Shown here in pieces: positions 35,050-43,157 of a stretch of DNA of 64,000 nucleotides; the stretch's first letter is position 1; every line of letters starts with the position of its first letter. The position numbers and the translations under genes are program-made. The notes below the pieces were generated by a model that searched no databases, had not been told where the DNA came from, and worked only from the letters and a program-made list of their open reading frames with translations. Origin of the DNA: Chryseobacterium indologenes (GTDB lineage: Bacteria; Bacteroidota; Bacteroidia; Flavobacteriales; Weeksellaceae); contig LAZY01000011.1 in the NCBI GenBank assembly GCA_001013295.1, positions 1-64,000 on the forward strand. Reading direction: 5' to 3'.

Positions 35050-35985
35050 ATGAACAAAAAACATATTGTGGTTGTAGGATTAGGAGGCGTAGGCGGATAT
35101 TTCGGCTTTAAAATAAATCAGACCAATGAAGTTTCAGGAAAATATAAAATATCTTTTGTTGCCCGTGGAGAAACTTATGAGAAAGTAAAGGAAAACGGAT
35201 TGGTTCTTATCTCTCCCGAACACCCTAACGACAGAACTCACCCCAATGCTATTGAAGAAAACATCCGTGATATTAAAAACCCTGATCTGATCCTGATCTG
35301 CGTCAAGGAATATGACCTTGAAAATGTCTGCAGACAGCTTGCAGAAGTCATTACCAAAGACACTGTATTGCTTCCTATGATGAATGGAGCAGATATTTAT
35401 GACCGGATCCGAAAAATAATTCCTGACCATGTTATTTTGCCAACCTGTATTTATGTCGCCTCCCATATAAAAGAAAGAGGAGTGGTGGAGCATAAAGGTA
35501 AGGCTGGAAAGATGATTGTAGGCAGAGACCCACAGCATTTTTCAGCAGAGGTGGACTGGGTTGTCGATTTACTGCAGGAAAGTAAAATTGATTTTGATTT
35601 TAAAGATAATTCCCTGACGGATATATGGACGAAATTTATTTTCATTGCAAGTTTTGGACTGGTAACAGCGAAGCACAATTCATCCATCGGAACTGTATGT
35701 GCTGATGAGGAACAAAAACATGAAGCAACAGAAATTATGAAGGAAATCAGACAGATTGCAGAGCAAAAGGAAATTCATCTTGAAGAAGATATAATTGAAA
35801 AAACCTTTGAAAAAGCATCTACATTTCCTTTTGAAACACCTACATCTTTACAGCTGGACATCCATTCCGGGAAAAAAGAAAATGAGCTTGAATTATTTGC
35901 GGGAGCCATTTTAAAATACGGTAAAGCATTGAATATAGAAACTCCTTTTACTCAAAAGATTTATAATGAGATTAAAAAAAGATAA
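35050..35985 (+). CDS. Ketopantoate reductase-like protein (ApbA/PanE family)
   Basis: About 311 residues. The N-terminal Rossmann fold has the motif VVVGLGGVGGYFG (residues about 6-18) for NADPH, followed by DLILICVKEYDLE; the conserved Lys in the VK motif is the catalytic acid of 2-dehydropantoate 2-reductases. The C-terminal all-helical domain has the IWTKFIFIASFGLVTA segment and ends with PFTQKIYNEIKK. The family includes true PanE and paralogues of unknown substrate; linkage to a Crp regulator rather than pantothenate genes argues for a paralogue. I used ATG 35050; the upstream ATG at 35020 lacks family similarity. Confidence 0.8.
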   Translation: MNKKHIVVVGLGGVGGYFGFKINQTNEVSGKYKISFVARGETYEKVKENGLVLISPEHPNDRTHPNAIEENIRDIKNPDLILICVKEYDLENVCRQLAEVITKDTVLLPMMNGADIYDRIRKIIPDHVILPTCIYVASHIKERGVVEHKGKAGKMIVGRDPQHFSAEVDWVVDLLQESKIDFDFKDNSLTDIWTKFIFIASFGLVTAKHNSSIGTVCADEEQKHEATEIMKEIRQIAEQKEIHLEEDIIEKTFEKASTFPFETPTSLQLDIHSGKKENELELFAGAILKYGKALNIETPFTQKIYNEIKKR

Positions 35986-36015
35986 TTTTTTGGATAAAAT
36001 GTTATGAATCAATAC

Positions 36016-36042
36016 AAAAGGCAGGTGGAAACCTGCCTTTTT
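36016..36042 (+). terminator. Terminator of the PanE-like gene
   Basis: An 11-bp perfect stem (AAAAGGCAGGT with ACCTGCCTTTT, loop GGAA) is followed by T. Confidence 0.85.
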
Positions 36043-36130
36043 AATGTAAATTAGAAATATAAATATAAAATACTTTCAAAAATTATCTGCATTGCGTAGA
36101 GATTACAGAGAAAATCATATAGATTGATCC

Positions 36131-37015
36131 TTAAAACTCACGATCTCTGTCTTTAATGCTTCTGAACTTTGTTTTAAAAAAAGTATCCGCTTTGGCATTA
36201 AACTCGTCGGTGTAAACAACCAGAGTACTGTGCCCGGAATTGGGTAAAATCCAGAGGTTAGCCTGAGGTATATTCCTGAAAATTTCCAGCGTATGTTTCG
36301 GCTTTATGACATCATAATCTCCTCCGATCACAAGAACAGGAACTTTAATCCCCTGTAGTGCTTTTGGATTGATATTTGGTTGCTCGCTTAATAATCTTTT
36401 ATATTTGAGAACCTTATAATCCAGATCTGTTTTATCTTTTTTGGCTGCAAACTGTACTTTAAATTTTGCGTAATTGGCACTTACCCTTTTGAATACATCA
36501 GCCTGTACAGCCGTAGAATCCGGTCTTAAATTGGCTCCGGTAACAATAAGCTTTTTTACCTTCTCTGGATGTCTCATACTTAATAAAAGTCCATTGATTC
36601 CTCCGTCACTCCAGCCGATCACATAAGCAGAATCGATTTTCATTTTCTGAAGAAGTTGGGCATAGTCATCAGCCATCATTTCATAGGTAAGAGCATTTCC
36701 TTTATCCACCGATTTTCCATGAGCTCTGCTGTCAGCAACAATCACTTTATAATGCTTGGAAAAAAACGGAATCTGTTTGGAAAAATCAACAATGGATCCT
36801 CCGTTTCCATGAATGAGAAGTAAAGGTTGCCCCTCTCCATAGGTTTCACAGTACATTTTGATGCCATTGACATCATAATACTGACCGGCTTTAGCATTAT
36901 TACCATATCCGGAAGTCTCTAAAAGTTCTATATATTCTTTTTTGAGCTTTGAAACATTTGTCTGTGCTGAAAATAAGGCAGGCAGCATGGCGAGAAAAAA
37001 TAATATCGGTTTCAT
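36131..37015 (-). CDS. Secreted alpha/beta hydrolase
   Basis: A 294-residue alpha/beta-hydrolase with a signal peptide (cleavage near FSAQ, residue 18). The oxyanion-hole motif is LLIHGNGGS (residues about 67-74), the nucleophile elbow is VIGWSDGG with Ser136, an acidic residue lies in IGGDYDVIKP, and the catalytic His is in LPNSGHST near residue 269. It should act in the periplasm or outside the cell on esters, amides or lactones. The order fits the haloperoxidase/lactonase-like branch, but substrate is unknown. It is monocistronic. Confidence 0.85.
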   Translation of the reverse strand: MKPILFFLAMLPALFSAQTNVSKLKKEYIELLETSGYGNNAKAGQYYDVNGIKMYCETYGEGQPLLLIHGNGGSIVDFSKQIPFFSKHYKVIVADSRAHGKSVDKGNALTYEMMADDYAQLLQKMKIDSAYVIGWSDGGINGLLLSMRHPEKVKKLIVTGANLRPDSTAVQADVFKRVSANYAKFKVQFAAKKDKTDLDYKVLKYKRLLSEQPNINPKALQGIKVPVLVIGGDYDVIKPKHTLEIFRNIPQANLWILPNSGHSTLVVYTDEFNAKADTFFKTKFRSIKDRDREF

Positions 37016-37127
37016 AATTTATAGTATTTTATTTTAAATTAATGATGATATTCCGTTTCCCGATTAGTAGAAAAATGATAAGCTCTTGTTACAAAATAAA
37101 TTAAAATGGCAAATAATGTGAAAAATT

Positions 37128-37478
37128 TTAAGCTCCATGCATGAATTTCTGTCGATCCAGTAATACTTCTTCACTTTCCCGATGATCCGTATCATCTACA
37201 CAGCAGTCTACCGGGCATACCGCTTTACACTGTGGTTCTTCATGAAAACCTTTGCATTCCGTACATTTTCCGGATACAATATAATATACTTCATCAGAGA
37301 CAGCCTGGTTAAAAGCATTAGCATCTGCTGTTGTACCATCCGGAAACGTGACCGTTCCGGAGAGTTTCGTTTTGTCCTGCCAGCGCCAGTCGATGGCACC
37401 TTCATAAATGGCTGAATTGGGGCACTCCGGTTCACAGGCTCCACAATTGATACAGGCATCAGTTATTTTTATAGCCAT
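37128..37478 (-). CDS. 4Fe-4S dicluster ferredoxin (YfhL-like)
   Basis: A 116-residue ferredoxin with two 4Fe-4S motifs: CINCGACEPECP at the N-terminus and CTECKGFHEEPQCKAVCP in the second half, where the spacing is extended by an insert as in YfhL-type proteins. It carries electrons at low potential. It is on the same strand as the ferredoxin-reductase genes, but a terminator lies between them, so it is transcribed alone. Its closeness to the superoxide dismutase locus suggests a role under oxidative or iron stress. Confidence 0.88.
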   Translation of the reverse strand: MAIKITDACINCGACEPECPNSAIYEGAIDWRWQDKTKLSGTVTFPDGTTADANAFNQAVSDEVYYIVSGKCTECKGFHEEPQCKAVCPVDCCVDDTDHRESEEVLLDRQKFMHGA

Positions 37479-37500
37479 ATTATTTATTTTTAAAGATTTT

Positions 37501-37540
37501 AAAAAGGGATTTCTTTCACATCACTGTTCCAGAAATCCCT
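37501..37540 (-). terminator. Terminator of the redox operon
   Basis: A 10-bp perfect stem (AGGGATTTCT and AGAAATCCCT), with the T run on the minus strand, lies after the 2Fe-2S gene and before the 4Fe-4S ferredoxin gene. Confidence 0.75.
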
Positions 37541-37612
37541 GCTAAACTTAATTAAAACAGTTTCAATAATTTATACACATCATAAACTATGCAAACTTGT
37601 ATCTTAAATCAA

Positions 37613-37942
37613 TTAATTTGATGCAATTTCTATAGAAAGCCCATCCATTTGAGCCGTGAGGTAGATCTGGCAGGCTAATCTGCTGGTTGCTTGAGTATTG
37701 AATAGTTCTGAAAGCAGCGCTTCTTCCACATCATTTTTGTCTGGTAGTGAGGCTTCCTCTTTGAGAATATAACAATGACAGGTCGCACACATGGCCATTC
37801 CGCCGCACATTGCTTCCATAGGTAGGTCGTAGGCTTTGCATATATCTTTTAAAGTCAATCCCATTTCCAACGGACAAACCAGGGTATGCAGGGTTCCTGA
37901 CTGATCGGTCACCATGATTGTAATTTCATCTTTCATTGTCAT
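37613..37942 (-). CDS. 2Fe-2S ferredoxin, adrenodoxin type
   Basis: A 109-residue ferredoxin with the adrenodoxin-type binding pattern C-x5-C-x2-C followed by a distant Cys: MCGGMAMCATC and SRLACQIYL. Its start codon overlaps the stop of the ferredoxin reductase gene (TAATG), so the two are translationally coupled and probably act as donor and carrier. It is the last gene of the five-gene redox operon that starts at the superoxide dismutase. Confidence 0.9.
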   Translation of the reverse strand: MTMKDEITIMVTDQSGTLHTLVCPLEMGLTLKDICKAYDLPMEAMCGGMAMCATCHCYILKEEASLPDKNDVEEALLSELFNTQATSRLACQIYLTAQMDGLSIEIASN

Positions 37943-38994
37943 TAGTCAATCGTTGCTACAACTTGTTTTTCAGCCTGTTTCTTAGTTCCGTCAAAGCCTT
38001 CAATTCCGCTGACGGTAGTATATTTCAGTACAAATTTTTTGTTCGGATTCAGACGCTGATAAATACTTTGGCAGGCAATGGCAGCTTCGTGGAATCCGCA
38101 TAAGATCAGTTTCATTTTATAAGGATAGGTATTAATATCACCTACGGCATAAATCCCGGAGATATTGGTTTGAAAATCGGTACTGTTATCCACTTTGATC
38201 GCGTTTTTCTCCAGTTCCAGCCCCCAATCTGCCAAAGGCCCGAGTTTAGGAACCAACCCGAATAAAGGAATAAAATAATCGGTTTCTATGGTCTGAAGCG
38301 CTCCTTCTTTCTCCACAATAATCCTTTGTAAAGAATTATTTCCTTCAAGCCCGATTACTTCAGCCGGAGTGATCAGATTGACCTTGCCTTCATGTTTTAA
38401 TTTTTTTACTTTTTCCACGGAGTCCAGCGCACCCCTGAATTCATTTCTTCTGTGAATAAGGGTAATAGAAGAAGCCATTTCTGCAAGATGAATCGTCCAG
38501 TCCAGAGCGGAATCACCACCTCCGGCAATCACGACCCGTTTTCCGGCATAATCTTCAGGGTGTTTGACGAAATAGTTGACGCCAAGGTCTTCATAATCAG
38601 CAATATTTACAATAGGCGGTTTTTTAGGCTCAAAACTTCCGAGACCCCCGGCGATAATCACTGCTTTTGCTCTGTGTCTGGTCCCTTTGTCTGTAATGAC
38701 TTCAAAAAGATTTTCTTCAAGTTTCAGAAGATGAACAGCCGTTTCATTGAAGGTAAAACCAGGCTCAAACTGTCTGATCTGTTCATAAAGATTGTCAACC
38801 AATTCTCCCGCCAGTACACTTGGGAATCCTGGAATATCAAAAATAGGTTTCTTGGGATATAACTCTGATAACTGGCCTCCCATTTGGGGTAATGCATCAA
38901 TAATATGGCATCGCATCTTGAGAAGGCCGGCTTCAAATACGGTGAATAACCCTGCAGGGCCGGCACCAATGATCAGTATATCTGTTTCTATCAT
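37942..38994 (-). CDS. Ferredoxin-NADP reductase, thioredoxin-reductase-like
   Basis: A 350-residue FAD/NAD(P) oxidoreductase. The first dinucleotide-binding motif is IIGAGPAGLFTVFEAG near the N-terminus; a second, VIAGGGDSALDW (about residues 158-169), binds NADPH. There is no CxxC redox pair, so it belongs to the thioredoxin-reductase-like ferredoxin-NADP reductases (YumC/Fnr type) and not to TrxB. Electrons would pass between NADPH and the 2Fe-2S ferredoxin encoded next. The start lies 1 base after the stop of the preceding FMN reductase gene. Confidence 0.9.
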   Translation of the reverse strand: MIETDILIIGAGPAGLFTVFEAGLLKMRCHIIDALPQMGGQLSELYPKKPIFDIPGFPSVLAGELVDNLYEQIRQFEPGFTFNETAVHLLKLEENLFEVITDKGTRHRAKAVIIAGGLGSFEPKKPPIVNIADYEDLGVNYFVKHPEDYAGKRVVIAGGGDSALDWTIHLAEMASSITLIHRRNEFRGALDSVEKVKKLKHEGKVNLITPAEVIGLEGNNSLQRIIVEKEGALQTIETDYFIPLFGLVPKLGPLADWGLELEKNAIKVDNSTDFQTNISGIYAVGDINTYPYKMKLILCGFHEAAIACQSIYQRLNPNKKFVLKYTTVSGIEGFDGTKKQAEKQVVATID

Positions 38995-38995
38995 G

Positions 38996-39565
38996 TTATA
39001 AGTGGTTTATAGTCGTTTTTTCTATTCTTTTTGTGGTGGCAATGCTGATCAGCGTATCAAACTTAGCTGCATAAAGCGGTGAAATCTCCTTTGCATTGTC
39101 AGTGTCAAATAATGAGGTTCTGACAACAGGAACACTGAATGGGAGAGGCCATGCCCGCAGTGATTTGGCAATGACATCCATCGCATTGATTCCCTGCATG
39201 GCCTGTAAGCTATCGGCCCAGCATACCAGACCTATTGTTTTATCTGTGAGATATGGTTCATACCTATTGGCCGTTACTTCCAGCCAGTCCAGGCAGTTTT
39301 TCATTACGCCCGGAATACTTCCGTGATAAAGCGGAGCAAGCCAGAAGTGGAGGTCGGCATCCCGGAACATCTGGCTCATGCGTTCCACAGACATTGGTGT
39401 TTTGTTGAGAGTAACATCAAACAGAGGAATTCCCGAATCAGCAAGGGTAAACACTTCGGTCTGAATTCCCAATGCTTCCAGACGTTCTGTAAAATATCGG
39501 GAAATGAGTCCGGAGGTAGACTCCGTTCTTCTTTCCAGCGATCCGTTGAATATGATTGCTTTCAT
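38996..39565 (-). CDS. NADPH-dependent FMN reductase
   Basis: A 189-residue flavodoxin-like protein. The phosphate-binding loop is at the N-terminus (AIIFNGSLERRTESTSGLIS), and the APLYHGSIPGVMKNCLDWL segment is the FMN-ring contact typical of NADPH-dependent FMN reductases. It would reduce FMN, ferric compounds or quinones. In the operon it sits between DUF2480 and the ferredoxin reductase, all tightly spaced, supporting a common role in reductive defence or iron release. Confidence 0.88.
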   Translation of the reverse strand: MKAIIFNGSLERRTESTSGLISRYFTERLEALGIQTEVFTLADSGIPLFDVTLNKTPMSVERMSQMFRDADLHFWLAPLYHGSIPGVMKNCLDWLEVTANRYEPYLTDKTIGLVCWADSLQAMQGINAMDVIAKSLRAWPLPFSVPVVRTSLFDTDNAKEISPLYAAKFDTLISIATTKRIEKTTINHL

Positions 39566-39571
39566 GTTTTT

Positions 39572-40093
39572 TTATTTTTTGAAAATTACTTTTGGTAAAC
39601 CTATTTCTCCGTACATGAGGCTTTTTACCATAGGTTTCAGAAGTCCGGCCGCCAGTAAATACAGTACCGGATCATGATCAGCATTGGCTCTTACCACTAC
39701 TTTCTGATCCTTATACTGTTTAAGATCTGCATAGGTCAAACGGCGCTTCCAGAGATCAAGCAGTATTGTTTTGGCATTGTTTAAATCTACATATACAGCA
39801 TACGCAGAAAGCTTTTCCATAATAAACATATAGGCCCACGGCGGAATGATCGCATCCGTAGAACAGATGATTCCCACTGCTTTTCCGTCGTATAGGGAAA
39901 AATCTGTGGCAGCAATTGATTCTTTAAACTCCTTTTCCTTGACGATCATTCCCATGAAAAGATGGTCCTTAATATCCAGTTCTACAATTTCGGTAGTAGG
40001 TTTATAGTCTAAAAGGTCAAGAGCAATGATGCCTGAAGCTTTTGCTTTATTAATGAAAGGATCCTGGCTCATAACGGGGGTACAGTCACACAT
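39572..40093 (-). CDS. DUF2480 family protein
   Basis: A 173-residue soluble protein of the Bacteroidota-specific DUF2480 family, recognisable by FINKAKASGIIALDLLDY near the N-terminus and TDAIIPPWAYMFI in the middle. Function is unknown. Its start overlaps the stop of the superoxide dismutase gene by one base (TAATG). An internal ATG at 40072 would shorten the protein to start at MSQDPF. The conserved association with superoxide dismutase and flavoproteins here suggests a role in redox or metal handling, but that is inference. Confidence 0.85.
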   Translation of the reverse strand: MCDCTPVMSQDPFINKAKASGIIALDLLDYKPTTEIVELDIKDHLFMGMIVKEKEFKESIAATDFSLYDGKAVGIICSTDAIIPPWAYMFIMEKLSAYAVYVDLNNAKTILLDLWKRRLTYADLKQYKDQKVVVRANADHDPVLYLLAAGLLKPMVKSLMYGEIGLPKVIFKK

Positions 40094-40719
40094 TATTTTA
40101 CTTTTGAAAGGGCTTCTTCATATTTTTTCTCCACAGTGGCCCAGTCCAGGACAGACCAGAATGCATCCAGGTAGTCGGCTCTTTTGTTCTGGTAGTTCAG
40201 GTAATAGGCGTGTTCCCAAACATCAATTCCAAGAATAGGAAAACCTCTGTTCATCGTAAGAACATCCATCATAGGATTATCCTGATTAGGAGTAGCACTT
40301 ACGGCCAGAGTACCGTTGAATTTTACATAAAGCCAAACCCATCCGGATCCGAATTGTCCAAGACCAGCTTTTTTCATTTCTGCTTTAAGATTTTCAAGAC
40401 TTCCAAAGGTTGAAACAATTGCGTCATTCAGATTGCCTTCAGGACTTAATTGAGGTTGAGGTGACAAAATTTCCCAGAATAAAGAGTGATTGTAGTGACC
40501 GCCACCATTATTTCTTACAGCCGGGCTGTATTCACTTATTCTCTGAAGCAATGAATCCAGATCAGGATTGGTCTCATTGGTTTGCTCCAGAGCAGTATTC
40601 AAATTATCTACATAAGCCTGATGGTGACGTTGGTGATGAATAGTCATTGTTTCTGTATCGATAAAAGGAGTTAAAGCATCATAAGCATAAGAAAGCTGAG
40701 GTAATGTAAATGGTTTCAT
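40093..40719 (-). CDS. Superoxide dismutase, Fe/Mn type
   Basis: A 208-residue Fe/Mn superoxide dismutase. All four metal ligands are present: His28 (in TIHHQRHHQAYV), His78 (in GGHYNHSLFW), Asp166 and His170 (in GIDVWEHAYYLNY). It converts superoxide to hydrogen peroxide and oxygen in the cytoplasm; there is no signal peptide. Metal preference is not decided from the sequence. It is the first gene of the redox operon and has a consensus promoter (TTG, 19 bases, TACCTTTG) whose -33 box lies inside a CAAC-N6-GTTG palindrome, so it is probably repressed by the divergently encoded SufR-like protein. Confidence 0.95.
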   Translation of the reverse strand: MKPFTLPQLSYAYDALTPFIDTETMTIHHQRHHQAYVDNLNTALEQTNETNPDLDSLLQRISEYSPAVRNNGGGHYNHSLFWEILSPQPQLSPEGNLNDAIVSTFGSLENLKAEMKKAGLGQFGSGWVWLYVKFNGTLAVSATPNQDNPMMDVLTMNRGFPILGIDVWEHAYYLNYQNKRADYLDAFWSVLDWATVEKKYEEALSKVK

Positions 40720-40747
40720 TCTATTTATTTTTTTGATTATTATGTGA

Positions 40748-40794
40748 CAAAGGTAACAATATATTTGAATAAAACAACTTTTTTGTTGTTTTAT
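40748..40794 (-). promoter_or_regulatory. Promoter and SufR-type operator of the superoxide dismutase operon
   Basis: On the minus strand TACCTTTG lies at 40755-40748 and GTTG at 40778-40775, spaced by 19 bases. The -33 box is part of a perfect palindrome (40769-40794): ATAAAACAAC, six T, GTTGTTTTAT. Its core CAAC-N6-GTTG is the site known for cyanobacterial SufR. Confidence 0.72.
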
Positions 40795-40850
40795 TTAATT
40801 TGGTTTTAAAAAACGCAAGTAGCTGTAAATGTATGGTTTAAGCTTTGTTT

Positions 40851-40910
40851 TTTGAGGTTATAGAAAATTACTATATTTGTTGTTGAAAAATAAAACAACT
40901 AAAATATTGT
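40851..40910 (+). promoter_or_regulatory. Promoter and second SufR-type site before the regulator gene
   Basis: TTTG (40851-40854) and TATATTTG (40872-40879) form a promoter with 17-base spacing. Downstream, CAAC-N6-ATTG (40896-40909) matches the operator core at 7 of 8 positions and ends 4 bases before the start codon, so it would block its own transcription. Confidence 0.6.
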
Positions 40911-40913
40911 CAA

Positions 40914-41534
40914 ATGAAGAAGTCGGCAGCAGATCGGATTCTGATGTTTTTAAAAATGAGAGGGGAAGCAACTTCGCTTCTTATTTCTGAAGAGCTGTCC
41001 ATTACTAAGGAGGGAGCGAGAAAGCATTTGCTAAACCTTGCACAGGAAGGACTGATACAACCTACTGTGAAAAGCGAGGGAGTGGGGCGTCCTTCTACCT
41101 ATTATACTCTTACAGAAAAAGGACTGGCTCAGTTTCCGGATACCCATGCTGAAATAACTGTTCAGCTGCTGAAATCTGTCAAAAATCTGTTGGGCGAAAA
41201 TGCCCTGGACCTACTGATCAGTGATCGTGAGAAAAATACCCATGACCGATACGAAAAAGCCCTTGCCAAAACTAAAAATCTGGAACAACGTCTGGAAGTC
41301 CTCGTCGTAGCCAGAAGTAAAGAAGGCTATATGGCAGAATGGAAGAAAGAAGGCAAAGATTATTTCCTCATTGAAAATCACTGCCCCATCTGTGCTGCGG
41401 CTACAGAATGCCAGGGATTCTGCAGGGCTGAATTATCCAATTTTCAATCATTGCTAGGGAAAGAATATACTGTGGAAAGAGTAGATCACATTATTTCCGG
41501 AGGACAGCGTTGTGTGTATAAAATCAGTCAGTAA
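40914..41534 (+). CDS. SufR-like iron-sulfur transcriptional regulator
   Basis: A 206-residue protein: an N-terminal winged helix (residues about 8-70, EATSLLISEELSITKEGARK and GRPSTYYTLTEKG) and a C-terminal domain with five cysteines at 157, 160, 166, 170 and 200. The cluster CPICAAATECQGFC and a final Cys (QRCVYKI) match the iron-sulfur site of SufR-type repressors. SufR binds CAAC-N6-GTTG and represses target genes when its cluster is intact. A perfect site of this type lies in the divergent superoxide dismutase promoter, 120 bases away. The HAD phosphatase gene follows 22 bases later. Confidence 0.85.
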   Translation: MKKSAADRILMFLKMRGEATSLLISEELSITKEGARKHLLNLAQEGLIQPTVKSEGVGRPSTYYTLTEKGLAQFPDTHAEITVQLLKSVKNLLGENALDLLISDREKNTHDRYEKALAKTKNLEQRLEVLVVARSKEGYMAEWKKEGKDYFLIENHCPICAAATECQGFCRAELSNFQSLLGKEYTVERVDHIISGGQRCVYKISQ

Positions 41535-41556
41535 TTTGTGATTCATCAATAAAAAA

Positions 41557-42210
41557 ATGGTTGTAAAAGCGGTAATATTTGATATGGATGGAGTTCTTGT
41601 AGACTCTGAAGGATTTTGGGCTCAGGCAGAGCAGGATGTATTTTCATCCTATGGAGTTCAGGTTACTGATGAACTGGCGGCACAGACCAAATATATGACT
41701 ACCAGAGAGGTTACAGAGTTCTGGTATGAAAAATTTCCCTGGGGAAATCTGGATGTATCCGGCGTGGAACAGGAAGTGGTATCAAGAGTTATAGAGCTGA
41801 TCCAAAGGGAAGACTGCACGATGTCCGGAATACAGGATTTTATTCAGGATCTTAGCCATAAAGAATACAAGATCGGCTTGGCAACCAATGCTCCTTTACA
41901 GGTAGCAGATGCAGTTCTTGAAAAGCTGAAAGTCCGTGATTTATTTGATGTTGTTCATTCATCCGAACTGGAAATACAGGGAAAACCACATCCGGCGGTT
42001 TATCTTACTTCTGCGCAGAAACTGGGAGTGTCTCCTGAATACTGTGTTGCCATAGAAGACAGCCATTCCGGATTACGGGCAGCCAGGGCAGCCGGTATGA
42101 AGACGATCATTTTTACTAATAATGATGAAAATAAATATTCTGATCTCGCTGATTTTAAAATAATGACCTTTAAAGATGCTTTACTGCCTGTTTTTATGGA
42201 ACAGAACTGA
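41557..42210 (+). CDS. HAD-family sugar phosphatase (YniC/HxpB-like)
   Basis: A 217-residue HAD hydrolase with all four motifs: DMDGVLVDSE (nucleophile Asp9 and Asp11), LATNAP (motif II), GKPHPAVY (motif III Lys) and AIEDSHSG (motif IV). The cap domain is alpha-helical (type C1), as in the hexitol phosphatase and beta-phosphoglucomutase groups. The likely role is dephosphorylation of sugar phosphates such as 2-deoxyglucose 6-phosphate or hexitol phosphates. It is co-oriented with and 22 bases after the SufR-like gene, so it is probably in its operon, although its function does not explain why. Confidence 0.87.
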   Translation: MVVKAVIFDMDGVLVDSEGFWAQAEQDVFSSYGVQVTDELAAQTKYMTTREVTEFWYEKFPWGNLDVSGVEQEVVSRVIELIQREDCTMSGIQDFIQDLSHKEYKIGLATNAPLQVADAVLEKLKVRDLFDVVHSSELEIQGKPHPAVYLTSAQKLGVSPEYCVAIEDSHSGLRAARAAGMKTIIFTNNDENKYSDLADFKIMTFKDALLPVFMEQN

Positions 42211-42300
42211 TGAATCAGGGCAGCTTTCTACCTGTTTCCGTTAAAAATTCCTTTATTTTAGGACAAAGCCTGCAATTGGGTTTCAAAATCCTTAAAAACA

Positions 42301-42927
42301 TCAATACTTTGTCAATATTTCCATCAGCATCAGGATAGATACCAGTTTTTTAGAAGACTGATAGTCCGGGCTCAGTTGTTCACGGATTTCTCCAAGTGCT
42401 TTGCTTAATTTATTACTTACGGTTTTATTGCTGATTCTTAATGCTTCTGCCGTTTCATTGACTGACATATTCTGTCGGATTCTCAATTCATATACCTGCT
42501 GTTCTGTGGAAGGAAGTTGGGAAACCACTTCATCAATCATCGATAATAAAGCGGAAATTTCATTTTCTTCGAGGATTTCAAAATATTCAGTATCGGAAAT
42601 GTCTATTTCTGAAGGCATATCAAATTCATCAATGCTCAGCATAGGAGGTGCATTTTTATAGCTGTTGTAGTAATCCAGGATTCTGTAATGAAGGTGGCGG
42701 AGCAGGTAGCCTTTTGCACTTTCAGATTCATCAGTCTGGATGGTGTCTGTATTTTCAAGGATCTTTACCCATAAGTTCTGAAGTAGTTCTTCAGAAACTT
42801 CTTTATCCTTTGTCCGTATAAAAACAAAACGGTACAAACTATCCCAGTATCGGTCATACAGCAGCATAAATGCAGGACGGTCGCCTGATTTGATCTTCTT
42901 AAGTAAAGTATAGTCTGTTAGGTTCAT
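42301..42927 (-). CDS. ECF sigma factor (FecI-like)
   Basis: A 208-residue extracytoplasmic-function sigma factor with region 2 (FMLLYDRYWDSLYRFVFIRT and LLQNLWVKILEN) and region 4 (LPSTEQQVYELRIRQNMSVNETAEALRISNKTVSNKLSKAL). It is of the Bacteroidota-specific type that partners with FecR/DUF4974 anti-sigma factors. The FecR gene is divergent, about 230 bases away, and a TonB receptor with an STN domain follows it, so this is a surface-signalling trio: the loaded receptor signals through FecR to release the sigma factor, which then transcribes the receptor genes. Confidence 0.92.
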   Translation of the reverse strand: MNLTDYTLLKKIKSGDRPAFMLLYDRYWDSLYRFVFIRTKDKEVSEELLQNLWVKILENTDTIQTDESESAKGYLLRHLHYRILDYYNSYKNAPPMLSIDEFDMPSEIDISDTEYFEILEENEISALLSMIDEVVSQLPSTEQQVYELRIRQNMSVNETAEALRISNKTVSNKLSKALGEIREQLSPDYQSSKKLVSILMLMEILTKY

Positions 42928-43157
42928 ATTGCTGCCACAAAATTACCTAAAGGAAAATTAACTTTTTGTGAACTTTAATTATGGTAAGGTTAAATATTTC
43001 TGAAAAACCAAGCTTGAATATGAAGTTAATGTTGAGTAAATGTAAAAAAGGTTGAAAATCATCATAAATCAGGCTTTAATGTGAATATAATATTAAGAAA
43101 TGCCTGGGGAAGTTTTTCATTTTCATAGTCTTATAGATAGAAGCATCTGTGAATACG

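Noticed and set aside
38452..38862. A 136-codon frame antisense to the ferredoxin reductase gene
   Set aside because: The sense frame has clear FAD and NADPH motifs; the antisense frame has none.
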